A DNA stretch of 5,210 nt from an uncultured Nitrososphaerota archaeon (GCA_934869045.1 CAKXAF010000172.1:798-6007); one strand, 5' to 3'. Numbered from the stretch's first letter, positions 1 through 5,137 are shown. The notes: generated by a model from the sequence alone, not told the origin. Made by a program: numbers and translations.

Positions 1-10
1 CCGCTCCCAG

Positions 11-36
11 CATCTCCTGTAGTTTTTAGTATAGCA
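11..36 (-). promoter_or_regulatory. possible extended -10 promoter reading off the left edge
   Basis: On the minus strand, TATACT (28-33) is preceded by TG one base upstream (35-36), giving an extended -10 element TGCTATACT. No good -35 box is seen at 16-18 bp. A purine-rich AGGAG lies just downstream (minus strand, about 14-18), immediately followed by ATG at 11-13. That spacing is too tight for a normal ribosome binding site, so the gene would more likely start beyond the window. This is weak evidence from short motifs only. Confidence 0.3.
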
Positions 37-236
37 AAAATTCTCCCTTCTGAATAGAAGAAATTCTTTACTTTATGAAAATTTCTTTACATTTATTGGA
101 TAATATGCCTGTTTTTTATGAAATTATTTTTTGTTTTTGTCGTTTTTCTATTGTTCCAAACTACATATATGCTGATACGCCAATTTGCAATTTCGGTATT
201 CGTACACAAAAATATCCCTTCGGCAAAGAATATCTC
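37..236. other. AT-rich intergenic stretch, no gene recognised
   Basis: Strongly AT-rich DNA between the hppA terminator and the left edge. Short reading frames exist on both strands, but they lack ribosome binding sites, have no recognisable protein motifs and run through the hppA terminator. Nothing else was identified. Confidence 0.6.
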
Positions 237-274
237 CAAAAGGAAACGGCAGTTCCTTTTGGAGGAACTGCCGT
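237..274 (-). terminator. intrinsic terminator of hppA
   Basis: An 11-bp perfect stem (246-256 with 264-274; arms ACGGCAGTTCC and GGAACTGCCGT) closes a 7-nt loop. On the minus strand the stem is followed by TTCCTTTT. It begins 24 bp after the hppA stop codon. On the plus strand no U-tract follows, so it acts in the hppA direction. Confidence 0.88.
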
Positions 275-297
275 GATTGTTGGCCCAGGTTCTGCGC

Positions 298-2397
298 TTA
301 GCCAAAGATAGAAAATGCTACGAACAGCGTAGAAAGAAGGGAGGCTACGAGCGACACAACGGTAATCTGCGTATTGATCGACGGACCGGCTGTGTCTTTG
401 AAGGGATCGCCTACGGTATCACCGATAACAGCAGCCTTATGGGCCTCGCTGCCTTTGCCGCCTTCTTCACCGGACTCCACATACTTCTTCGAATTGTCCC
501 AAAGACCGCCGGCGTTGGACATAAAAAGTGCAATCAAAAGACCGCTGACGATGTTGCCAAGCAGGAATCCACCGATGGCCAGCGGACCACCGATAAAGCC
601 AACCGCTACCGTGGCGAGAATGCTCATCATGCCGGCTGGGATCAGCTCACGGATCGCACCGGTTGTTGCGATGCCGATGCACTTGCCGTACTCCGGCTGC
701 ACACCGGGCTTTCCTTCCCGCAGGCCTTTGATGGTGTTGAACTGGCGGTGGATCTCCGCAACCATTCTCTGGGCATTCTTGTCGACCCCGAGGATCAGCA
801 TTGCCGAAAAGACAGCCGGAATAGCCGCGCCAATGAGAATCCCAAAGAAAACGGTCGGGGACATGATATCAAAGCCCGTGATGAGGGCCTTGCCCGCCGC
901 TGCAAGGGCAACGTTGGCTTCAGACATAAACGCGCCGAGAAGGGAAATGACCGTAAGGCCGGCAGCGCTAATCGAAAAGCCCTTGGTGACCGCCTTAACC
1001 GTGTTGCCCGCGCTGTCCAGTTCATCGGCGGTACGGATGGTCTCTTCGCCGAGGTCACCCATTTCCGCAAGACCGCGGGCATTGTCGACGATCGGTCCAT
1101 ATGCGTCATTCGAAATAATCATACCCACGATGGAAAGCATTCCCACAGCCGCCATCGCGATACCGAAAATGGCATAGCCCTCGCCCATGGGTTCACAGAT
1201 CTTATACGCAACGAGTGCGGAGACCGCAATACCGGCCATGGCAGGCAGTGCGGATATAAAGCCGTAGGAAACGCCGGAAAGGATCGTGAATGCTGGGCCG
1301 GACTGTGAAGCGTGCGCCACTTTGCGGACAACCGGCTTGGAATCGTCCGTAAAGTAATCCGTCGTGATACCGATGATAACGCCGACGAGCAGGCCGGTAG
1401 CCGCCGCGCTCCAGATTCTCCAGGAGAAGCCTTCAAAGACAGCCGTTGCAATTGCTGTAAGGCCGAGGAAAACTGCCGTTGTGACGTAGGTAGAGGAATT
1501 CAGTGCGCGGGTGGGGTTGCCGTGCTTGCCGATTCTCGCCGTTGCGATACCAATGATAGAGGCGAACAGGCCGAGAATCGCATAGCAAAACACCATAGAG
1601 GTATTTGCAAAGCTGCCGCCGGAAAGGGACTGGGCAATGACCAGCGCGGAAGCCATTGCCGCCACATTCGAATCAAACAGGTCGGCACCCATGCCGGCGA
1701 CGTCTCCGACGTTATCGCCGACGTTGTCCGCGATGACAGCCGGGTTGCGCGGGTCGTCTTCCGGAATGCCGAGCTCCACCTTGCCAGTGAGATCAGCGGA
1801 GATGTCCGCGGTTTTCGTGAAAATCCCGCCCCCCGCCTTCGCAAAGAGCGCCAGGGAGCTTGCACCGAAGGAAAAGCCCAGCAGGATGGAGGCGTCGCCT
1901 GTGAGCATCAGAACAGCCGCTACGCCGAACAGGGAGCAGCCGACGACCAGCAACCCCATGACAGCACCGCCGCGGAAACCGATGAGAAATGCGGGCTTTA
2001 TCCCCCTCTTAGCAGCTTCAGCCGCCCGGGAATTCGAGAGCGTCGCAACGAGAATTCCGATCTTGCCTGCAACAGCGGACAGCGCCGTACCGGCAAGATA
2101 CGCCAGCGCCATCGCAAGATTCTGCATGATATCGCCGTTCCAGACAGGAGACGGAAGAAGAACGAAAATCACCACCGCAGCTGCGGCCGCGAATTTGGCA
2201 AGAACCAGATATTCCCGGCGCATGAACGTGTTTGCGCCCTCCTTGATCAGCGCGGAGACCTCAATGATTTTCTTGTTGATAATCTGCTGCTTCTTGACCC
2301 ACAGATACAGATAAGCTGCAAAGGCGAATGCGAGGACCGCCGTAAGAAACGACAATCCGTAGAACAGTGTGCGCTGCTCCTCCATGAAAAACACCAT
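298..2397 (-). CDS. hppA: membrane-bound ion-pumping pyrophosphatase (K+-independent type by sequence)
   Basis: This is a 699-residue integral membrane pyrophosphatase, which hydrolyses cytoplasmic PPi and pumps H+ or Na+ outward. The family usually has about 16 membrane helices and 650-800 residues, so this is full length. The PPi-site motifs are all visible: FTKTADISADL (193-203), EDDPRNPAVIADNVGDNVGD (213-232), SNDAYGPIVDNARG (429-442), NAGGLWDNSKKYVE (628-641) and GDTVGDPFKDTAGPSIN (659-675). Within GNTVKAVTKG, Lys468 and Thr471 occupy the positions that are Ala and Gly in K+-dependent enzymes; Lys there marks K+-independent pumps, which are known as H+ pumps. Asp242 (ADLFDSN) sits where Glu is usual at the ion gate. 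The start at 2397 (MVFFMEEQ) was chosen because GGAG lies 6 nt upstream. The frame stays open to 2544, but that extension is basic, non-conserved and covers leader hairpins. An internal ATG at 2385 has no good ribosome binding site. The gene is monocistronic. Confidence 0.98.
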   Translation of the reverse strand: MVFFMEEQRTLFYGLSFLTAVLAFAFAAYLYLWVKKQQIINKKIIEVSALIKEGANTFMRREYLVLAKFAAAAAVVIFVLLPSPVWNGDIMQNLAMALAYLAGTALSAVAGKIGILVATLSNSRAAEAAKRGIKPAFLIGFRGGAVMGLLVVGCSLFGVAAVLMLTGDASILLGFSFGASSLALFAKAGGGIFTKTADISADLTGKVELGIPEDDPRNPAVIADNVGDNVGDVAGMGADLFDSNVAAMASALVIAQSLSGGSFANTSMVFCYAILGLFASIIGIATARIGKHGNPTRALNSSTYVTTAVFLGLTAIATAVFEGFSWRIWSAAATGLLVGVIIGITTDYFTDDSKPVVRKVAHASQSGPAFTILSGVSYGFISALPAMAGIAVSALVAYKICEPMGEGYAIFGIAMAAVGMLSIVGMIISNDAYGPIVDNARGLAEMGDLGEETIRTADELDSAGNTVKAVTKGFSISAAGLTVISLLGAFMSEANVALAAAGKALITGFDIMSPTVFFGILIGAAIPAVFSAMLILGVDKNAQRMVAEIHRQFNTIKGLREGKPGVQPEYGKCIGIATTGAIRELIPAGMMSILATVAVGFIGGPLAIGGFLLGNIVSGLLIALFMSNAGGLWDNSKKYVESGEEGGKGSEAHKAAVIGDTVGDPFKDTAGPSINTQITVVSLVASLLSTLFVAFSIFG

Positions 2398-2485
2398 GCC
2401 TTTCTCCAATAAAAGCGGTTGTTCCGGAAATGCCGCAGACAAAGCCCTTCCCCATACACAAAAGACAGAATCGGTAAAAGAGAAT

Positions 2486-2522
2486 GAAGGACAGAACCCT
2501 AATACATCGAGTTCTGTCCTTC
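2486..2522 (-). terminator. 12-bp hairpin in the hppA leader, possible attenuator
   Basis: GAAGGACAGAAC pairs perfectly with GTTCTGTCCTTC (2486-2497 with 2511-2522) around a 13-nt loop. On the minus strand the stem is followed by ATTCTCTTTT, a moderate U-rich tract, so it could terminate hppA leader transcripts. On the plus strand it is followed by TGCTTTTTCT, an equally good tract, but no plus-strand gene ends here. A second TTCTGTC (minus strand, 2464-2470) could pair with the same 5' arm, giving an alternative fold. Confidence 0.45.
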
Positions 2523-2552
2523 TGCTTTTTCTACCGCAAAGCACACCGTTTT

Positions 2553-2566
2553 GGGGGACGTTCCCC
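2553..2566. repeat. short near-palindrome in the hppA leader
   Basis: GGGGGACGTTCCCC is a 14-bp near-perfect palindrome centred on ACGT, with one G/T mismatch. It lies inside the transcribed hppA leader. Too short to assign: it could be a small RNA stem, a protein site or part of a dispersed repeat. Confidence 0.35.
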
Positions 2567-2610
2567 TTCCGAAGCCCTTTTCGCTGCTTATGTAGAATTC
2601 AGGAATAAAT

Positions 2611-2634
2611 AAAACACCAAGGCTCTGGTATTTT
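2611..2634 (-). other. A/U-rich hairpin near the start of the hppA leader
   Basis: On the minus strand AAAATACCA pairs with TGGTGTTTT (9 bp including one G-U) across a 6-nt loop and is followed by ATTTATT. It would form about 35 nt after the predicted transcription start. With G-U pairing it folds better on the minus strand than on the plus strand, consistent with a role in hppA RNA. It is a weak terminator at best because only three pairs are canonical G-C or flank them. Confidence 0.4.
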
Positions 2635-2675
2635 ATGACAGACTCCACCACTTATTCCGAACTATTTCATTATAG

Positions 2676-2704
2676 ATTATAGTACCAAATTTTCTGTTTG
2701 TCAA
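2676..2704 (-). promoter_or_regulatory. consensus sigma-A promoter for hppA
   Basis: On the minus strand TTGACA (2699-2704) and TATAAT (2676-2681) are both perfect consensus and are separated by exactly 17 bp, with an A/T-rich spacer. Transcription would start near 2669. It points toward hppA with no other gene between, so hppA is its only apparent target in the window. Confidence 0.85.
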
Positions 2705-3018
2705 TCCGGCATACCGCACATACTTCAAGGCAAATATTTAGTGGTTTCTTTTCAGCGCAATGTGTGGGAAGGGTTCTTCTGGATTAGAGGGATGGCTTCT
2801 GCATACAAAACGTCTCCGCAGGAGCGGTCTGCAGAGGCGCGCATCTATAGGGAAAATGGAAACTGGGGCACAATCAACTTTTGATTTCCCCTGTTGGCAG
2901 CCAGCGGTTCCATCGTATGTTGGAAAAATCGGCAATTCCATCAGCCAGCTCCGGGAATCCTATCTTTCCTGTGAAGCGCAGACGCAGAAAAGACTGCTAG
3001 CGGTCAGCGGCGCAGGGC
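2705..3018. other. intergenic stretch of about 310 bp, no gene recognised
   Basis: The base composition is closer to coding DNA than that of the flanking promoter regions, but no reading frame here has a ribosome binding site plus a recognisable protein. A plus-strand frame from 2760 runs through the terminator at 3019-3053 into the opposite-strand gene. A minus-strand frame (2738-2941) is rich in Arg, Pro and Cys with no motif. A 30-codon plus-strand frame (2792-2884) has no proper ribosome binding site. It may be decayed coding sequence or hold a small RNA; neither can be shown. Confidence 0.5.
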
Positions 3019-3053
3019 AAAAAAAGAGGCCGCCCCATTTAAGGGGCGGCTCT
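3019..3053 (-). terminator. intrinsic terminator of the small helical-protein gene
   Basis: On the minus strand AGAGCCGCCCC (3043-3053) pairs with GGGGCGGCCTCT (3025-3036, one bulged C) around a 6-nt loop, directly followed by seven T residues. It starts 4 bp beyond the stop codon at 3058-3060. This is a textbook GC-rich Rho-independent terminator. Confidence 0.93.
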
Positions 3054-3057
3054 GCCA

Positions 3058-3483
3058 TTACAGGAATTTTTTCATCTGTGCTATGTTTGCCTCTTCTGTC
3101 TGAACGAGTTTTTCCGCCAGTTTTCGGACCTGGGGGTCATCACCAGCGTAATCATTGAGATGCTGGGTGCCCTTCGTTATCCCCATCGTATTTCCTTGGA
3201 TGACCATTTCCGCGATTTTGGAGGCGGAGGAGTTCACCATGGTTTTCGCTGTGGACATGAATTCGGAAGAGAGCTGAGCCATCACTCCAGGGTCCTTGGG
3301 TTCTTCACCTTTGGACTTGAGAAGGGAAGCGGAACGTTTTGAAATCTCCTGGTATTCCTGAATCTGCTGCGAAACTGCACTGCGCAGCTCGGGAGCATGG
3401 ATACTCCCGCTAACATCCTCCAGGCCCTTGATTCCCATTTCAGCGGTTTTGTGGACGAACTGGAGCAGTTCAATATCATGCAT
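3058..3483 (-). CDS. small all-helical protein of unknown function (ferritin-like or DUF2383-like bundle)
   Basis: This is a 141-residue soluble protein with no signal peptide, membrane helix or cysteine. The sequence reads as four amphipathic helices, roughly residues 2-24, 30-58, 66-96 and 116-140, separated by short polar turns such as KGEEPKDP (58-65) and YAGDDPQ (111-117). Each helix has acidic residues (Glu15, Glu43/46, Glu92, Glu130/131), recalling ferritin-like four-helix bundles, but there is no ExxH metal motif, so iron binding is not supported. I recall similar hypothetical proteins in Clostridia but cannot name the family with confidence. The start at 3483 was chosen because AGGTGA lies 4 nt upstream; an in-frame ATG at 3546 has no comparable site and adds non-conserved sequence. 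It has its own terminator and is divergent from the Fe-S operon. No clear promoter was found. Confidence 0.85.
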   Translation of the reverse strand: MHDIELLQFVHKTAEMGIKGLEDVSGSIHAPELRSAVSQQIQEYQEISKRSASLLKSKGEEPKDPGVMAQLSSEFMSTAKTMVNSSASKIAEMVIQGNTMGITKGTQHLNDYAGDDPQVRKLAEKLVQTEEANIAQMKKFL

Positions 3484-3585
3484 ACAATCACCTCGGGAAT
3501 AGTTTGCGCAGGATTTTCGGGCATATCCGGCTGGTGCCGAAGTCAATACTGAGAAAATAAAAAATGATTGATTGGAATTCTGGGC

Positions 3586-3614
3586 TTGACAAACGCATAA
3601 AAATTTAGTATATT
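3586..3614 (+). promoter_or_regulatory. sigma-A promoter of the ferredoxin/ArsR operon
   Basis: TTGACA (3586-3591, perfect) and TATATT (3609-3614) are separated by exactly 17 bp, with transcription expected to start near 3621. It lies 40 bp upstream of the first ferredoxin start codon. The -10 box overlaps an inverted repeat, which suggests repression by an operator-bound protein. Confidence 0.85.
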
Positions 3615-3622
3615 AGAAATAT
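3610..3622 (+). promoter_or_regulatory. candidate operator for the ArsR-family repressor
   Basis: ATATTAGAAATAT is a perfect 5-3-5 inverted repeat covering most of the -10 box and the expected transcription start. A/T-rich dyads with ATA/TAT half-sites at this position are typical ArsR-family operators. A looser, wider dyad surrounds it (TTTAG at 3604-3608 with CTAAA at 3631-3635). Binding by the ArsR protein encoded third in the operon is inference from autoregulation being usual in the family. Confidence 0.55.
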
Positions 3623-3653
3623 CTTAATCTCTAAACTTAGGAGGGAACGTCTT

Positions 3654-3860
3654 ATGCAATTGTCACCTAGGGTTGCCCGTATCGGCACAGAATGTGTAGC
3701 CTGCGGATGCTGCGCGACGATTTGTCCGCGGGATGCAATCCGTATCCGGTCAGGAGTCATCGCAGAGCTGAATGAAACGCTTTGTGTTGGCTGCGGCAGG
3801 TGCGCAAAGGAGTGTCCAGCGGCTGTAATAACCATTGTGGAACGAAGGAGCGCGCAATGA
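3654..3860 (+). CDS. two-cluster [4Fe-4S] ferredoxin
   Basis: This is a 68-residue soluble 2[4Fe-4S] ferredoxin that should carry low-potential electrons in the cytoplasm. Two classical CxxCxxCxxxCP motifs are present: Cys14, 17, 20 and 24, and Cys44, 47, 50 and 54. An additional Cys19 makes the first motif read CVACGCCATICP; it is not needed for cluster ligation. The length is slightly above the usual 55-60 residues because of a basic N-terminal segment and a short C-terminal tail. The start codon at 3654 is preceded by AGGAGGG (3639-3645) at 8-nt spacing. The stop codon overlaps the start of the next gene (ATGA), indicating translational coupling with the membrane Fe-S protein, its probable redox partner, comparable to the pairing of NapG-type ferredoxins with NapH. 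The donor and final acceptor are unknown. Confidence 0.93.
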   Translation: MQLSPRVARIGTECVACGCCATICPRDAIRIRSGVIAELNETLCVGCGRCAKECPAAVITIVERRSAQ

Positions 3861-4435
3861 AGACAAAAAAATGGTCCGACTATCTATGGATTGCCGAGTT
3901 GCTCTATCTGTGCTTGGGCTTGTTCAATATTTTGTTTGCTTGGCTGGGAATGCTATTTTTTACCATTCCCCTTCTGGTCGCGGTATTCGGCGGCGGGAAG
4001 GCATACTGTAACCGTTACTGCGGGCGTGGGCAGCTGCTGGGACTGCTGGGCGGAAAGTTGAAGCTTTCTCGGAATGCACCGCCGCCAAAATTTTTGCGCA
4101 GCCGTTGGTTCCGGTACGGATTTCTAATATTTTTCATGGTAATGTTCGGGCTGATGCTGTTCGGCACTTATCAGGTTTTTTCTGGAGCGTCTTTAAAAGA
4201 GTCCGTCACTTTGCTGTGGGTCTTTCGGCTTCCCTGGCAGTGGGCGGACGTCAGTATGGCAGCTCCGTGGGCTGCACAGTTCGCTTTCGGCTTTTTTGGC
4301 GTGATGCTGACTTCTACTGTGCTGGGAATCCTCACGATGATCCTGTTTCGTCCCAGATCCTGGTGTGTGTACTGTCCGATGGGGACAATGACACAGGGAA
4401 TCTGCAAACTCAAAAGCGGAAAGGAGATCAAATAG
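3857..4435 (+). CDS. NapH-like membrane 4Fe-4S protein
   Basis: This is a 192-residue polytopic membrane protein of the NapH/NosR/CcoG-related 4Fe-4S binding type. Hydrophobic segments lie at about 10-28, 29-46, 86-108 and 140-164. Two short cysteine motifs follow membrane segments: CNRYCGRGQ (Cys51, Cys55) and CVYCPMG (Cys170, Cys173), with Cys183 nearby in the tail. Basic residues around them (RYCGR, PRSWC, the KLKSGK tail) suggest they face the cytoplasm. No typical CxxCxxCxxxCP ferredoxin domain is fused, unlike many NapH proteins; the adjacent separate ferredoxin may fill that role. In known relatives such proteins move electrons between membrane carriers and soluble Fe-S proteins. The start at 3857 overlaps the previous stop by 4 bp and has AAGGAG 6 nt upstream; the frame is open back to 3782, but that part overlaps the ferredoxin. 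Its substrate or quinone interaction cannot be read from the sequence. Confidence 0.9.
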   Translation: MKTKKWSDYLWIAELLYLCLGLFNILFAWLGMLFFTIPLLVAVFGGGKAYCNRYCGRGQLLGLLGGKLKLSRNAPPPKFLRSRWFRYGFLIFFMVMFGLMLFGTYQVFSGASLKESVTLLWVFRLPWQWADVSMAAPWAAQFAFGFFGVMLTSTVLGILTMILFRPRSWCVYCPMGTMTQGICKLKSGKEIK

Positions 4436-4436
4436 A

Positions 4437-4721
4437 ATGGAGGAACAGGTCCAAAAGGTCGCAGAGCTCCTGAAGCTGCTGTCTAATGAGCACCGGCTGC
4501 TGATTTTATGTACACTGATGCAGGGGCCGTTGACGGTAGGTGAGATTCACAAGCATATACCGAACATCACGGCTTCCGCGCTGTCACAGCATTTGAACCA
4601 GCTAAAAATTGCCGGGATCCTCTCCTCAGAAAAGCAGGGGATGAACGTTATTTACCGGATAGAGGATCCTCGCATCGCCGTTCTGATAGAGTCTATCAAG
4701 GAACAATACTGCAAGGAATAA
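4437..4721 (+). CDS. ArsR-family repressor with SqrR/BigR-like dithiol cysteines
   Basis: This is a 94-residue winged-helix ArsR/SmtB transcription regulator, expected to act as a dimer. LLKLLSNEHRLLILCTL (11-27) is the typical early helical region, ITASALSQHLNQLKIAGIL (44-62) the helix-turn-helix including the recognition helix, and SSEKQGMNVIYRI (63-75) the beta wing. The arsenic/cadmium CxCxxC motif and the usual C-terminal His-rich zinc site are absent. Its only two cysteines, Cys25 in LLILC and Cys92 in the last helix (QYC), match the dithiol pair of persulfide sensors SqrR, BigR and YgaV, which form a sulfur bridge and release DNA. The sensing role is therefore probable but not proven; a general thiol-redox sensor is the alternative. 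The start at 4437 is 1 nt after the previous stop, with AAGGAG 10 nt upstream. It probably represses its own operon through the dyad at 3610-3622. Confidence 0.93.
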   Translation: MEEQVQKVAELLKLLSNEHRLLILCTLMQGPLTVGEIHKHIPNITASALSQHLNQLKIAGILSSEKQGMNVIYRIEDPRIAVLIESIKEQYCKE

Positions 4722-4736
4722 CTGGAGGGACTGAAT

Positions 4737-4925
4737 ATGAAAATTGCAGTAAATCCGCATAAATGCCCTCAAAATCACAGATGCCCGTCCATCGCTGTCT
4801 GTCCCAAGGGCGCTATCACACAGGACAATGGTTTCTCCCTGCCGGCTGTGGACGGCGCAAAATGTATTGCGTGTGGAAAATGTATGCAGTTTTGTCCGAA
4901 AGGCGCGTTTGAAAAGGTAGAATAG
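4737..4925 (+). CDS. small ferredoxin with an altered first cluster motif
   Basis: This is a 62-residue soluble bacterial-type ferredoxin. The second half has a canonical CIACGKCMQFCP motif (Cys43, 46, 49 and 53). The first half reads KCPQNHRCPSIAVCPKGA: only three cysteines (Cys10, Cys16, Cys22), with Asn13 where the second Cys of CxxCxxC should be, and the distal Cys displaced by two residues. The first site may therefore hold a [3Fe-4S] cluster, a [4Fe-4S] cluster with a non-Cys ligand (His14 is close), or none. I recall clostridial proteins with this CPQNHxCP pattern, so it appears to be a real subfamily rather than decay. The start at 4737 has GGAGGG 7 nt upstream and lies 15 nt after the ArsR stop codon. 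It is the last gene of the operon and is followed by a hairpin terminator. Confidence 0.92.
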   Translation: MKIAVNPHKCPQNHRCPSIAVCPKGAITQDNGFSLPAVDGAKCIACGKCMQFCPKGAFEKVE

Positions 4926-4926
4926 A

Positions 4927-4964
4927 GACCCACAGATTGGCTCTTCAATCAACGGGTCCGTTTT
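4927..4964 (+). terminator. hairpin terminator at the end of the ferredoxin operon
   Basis: GACCC (4927-4931) pairs with GGGTC (4954-4958), and GATTG (4935-4939) pairs with CAATC (4946-4950), separated by a symmetric 3-nt internal loop and closed by a 6-nt loop. CGTTTT follows. It begins 2 nt after the last stop codon. It is moderate in strength; a stronger hairpin lies 40 bp downstream. Confidence 0.6.
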
Positions 4965-5000
4965 CCGCTCCCTTTTGAAAAGGCACAGAGCAGTTTGTTG

Positions 5001-5048
5001 AAAAAAGACGTTTCGTGATGCTAAAATGGCACCGCGAAACGTCTTTTT
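5001..5048. terminator. strong bidirectional intrinsic terminator
   Basis: AAAAAGACGTTTCG (5002-5015) pairs perfectly with CGAAACGTCTTTTT (5035-5048), a 14-bp stem with a U-tract on the plus strand and an A-tract upstream that serves the minus strand. It is probably the main stop for the Fe-S operon and also protects it from transcription entering from the right. Confidence 0.85.
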
Positions 5049-5079
5049 GGCAAACCATTCATTTCAAATCATGAAAGTG

Positions 5080-5108
5080 TTTACAGGTCGTTATCGAGAT
5101 TTTATTCT
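5080..5108 (+). promoter_or_regulatory. possible promoter reading off the right edge
   Basis: TTTACA (5080-5085) and TATTCT (5103-5108) match sigma-A boxes at 5/6 and 4/6 with a 17-bp spacer. Transcription would start near 5115 and run through the inverted repeat at 5138-5180 toward a gene outside the window. Supported by motif match and position only. Confidence 0.35.
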
Positions 5109-5137
5109 CTTTTTTACAGAAATCTCTACGCAGGTTG

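Larger units (their letters stand above)
2398..2669 (-). promoter_or_regulatory. hppA: long untranslated leader of hppA with hairpins
   Basis: If transcription starts about 7 nt after the -10 box (near 2669), hppA has a leader of about 270 nt. In order along the minus strand it contains an A/U-rich hairpin (2611-2634), a near-palindrome (2553-2566), a 12-bp hairpin (2486-2522) and the ribosome binding site GGAG (about 2404-2407). A leader this long with terminator-like hairpins suggests control after initiation. I do not recognise a known riboswitch class in it; in particular the fluoride and T-box signatures are not apparent. Confidence 0.5.

Noticed and set aside
277..2412. Long plus-strand reading frames opposite hppA, and extra minus-strand frames inside it
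   Set aside because: They lie antisense or out of frame to a well-conserved gene, are rich in Arg, Ala and Gly shadow composition, and have no ribosome binding sites or recognisable motifs.
2398..2544. N-terminal extension of the hppA frame up to an ATG at 2544
   Set aside because: The extra 49 residues are non-conserved, are encoded across the leader hairpin and lack a ribosome binding site, whereas the ATG at 2397 has GGAG at 6-nt spacing.
2398..2669. Fluoride riboswitch or T-box in the hppA leader
   Set aside because: Fluoride riboswitches are known upstream of some pyrophosphatases, but their conserved core is not seen; a GTGGTGG stretch recalls a T-box antiterminator but lacks the rest of the T-box sequence and an aminoacyl context.
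2760..3158. 132-codon plus-strand frame in the gap upstream of the small helical-protein gene
   Set aside because: It runs through a strong terminator and 100 bp into the opposite-strand gene, has no ribosome binding site, and shows no protein motif.
3484..3585. Promoter for the minus-strand small-protein gene (TTGACT at about 3543-3548)
   Set aside because: The best partner -10 (TATGCC) is poor and only 15 bp away; no convincing pair was found.
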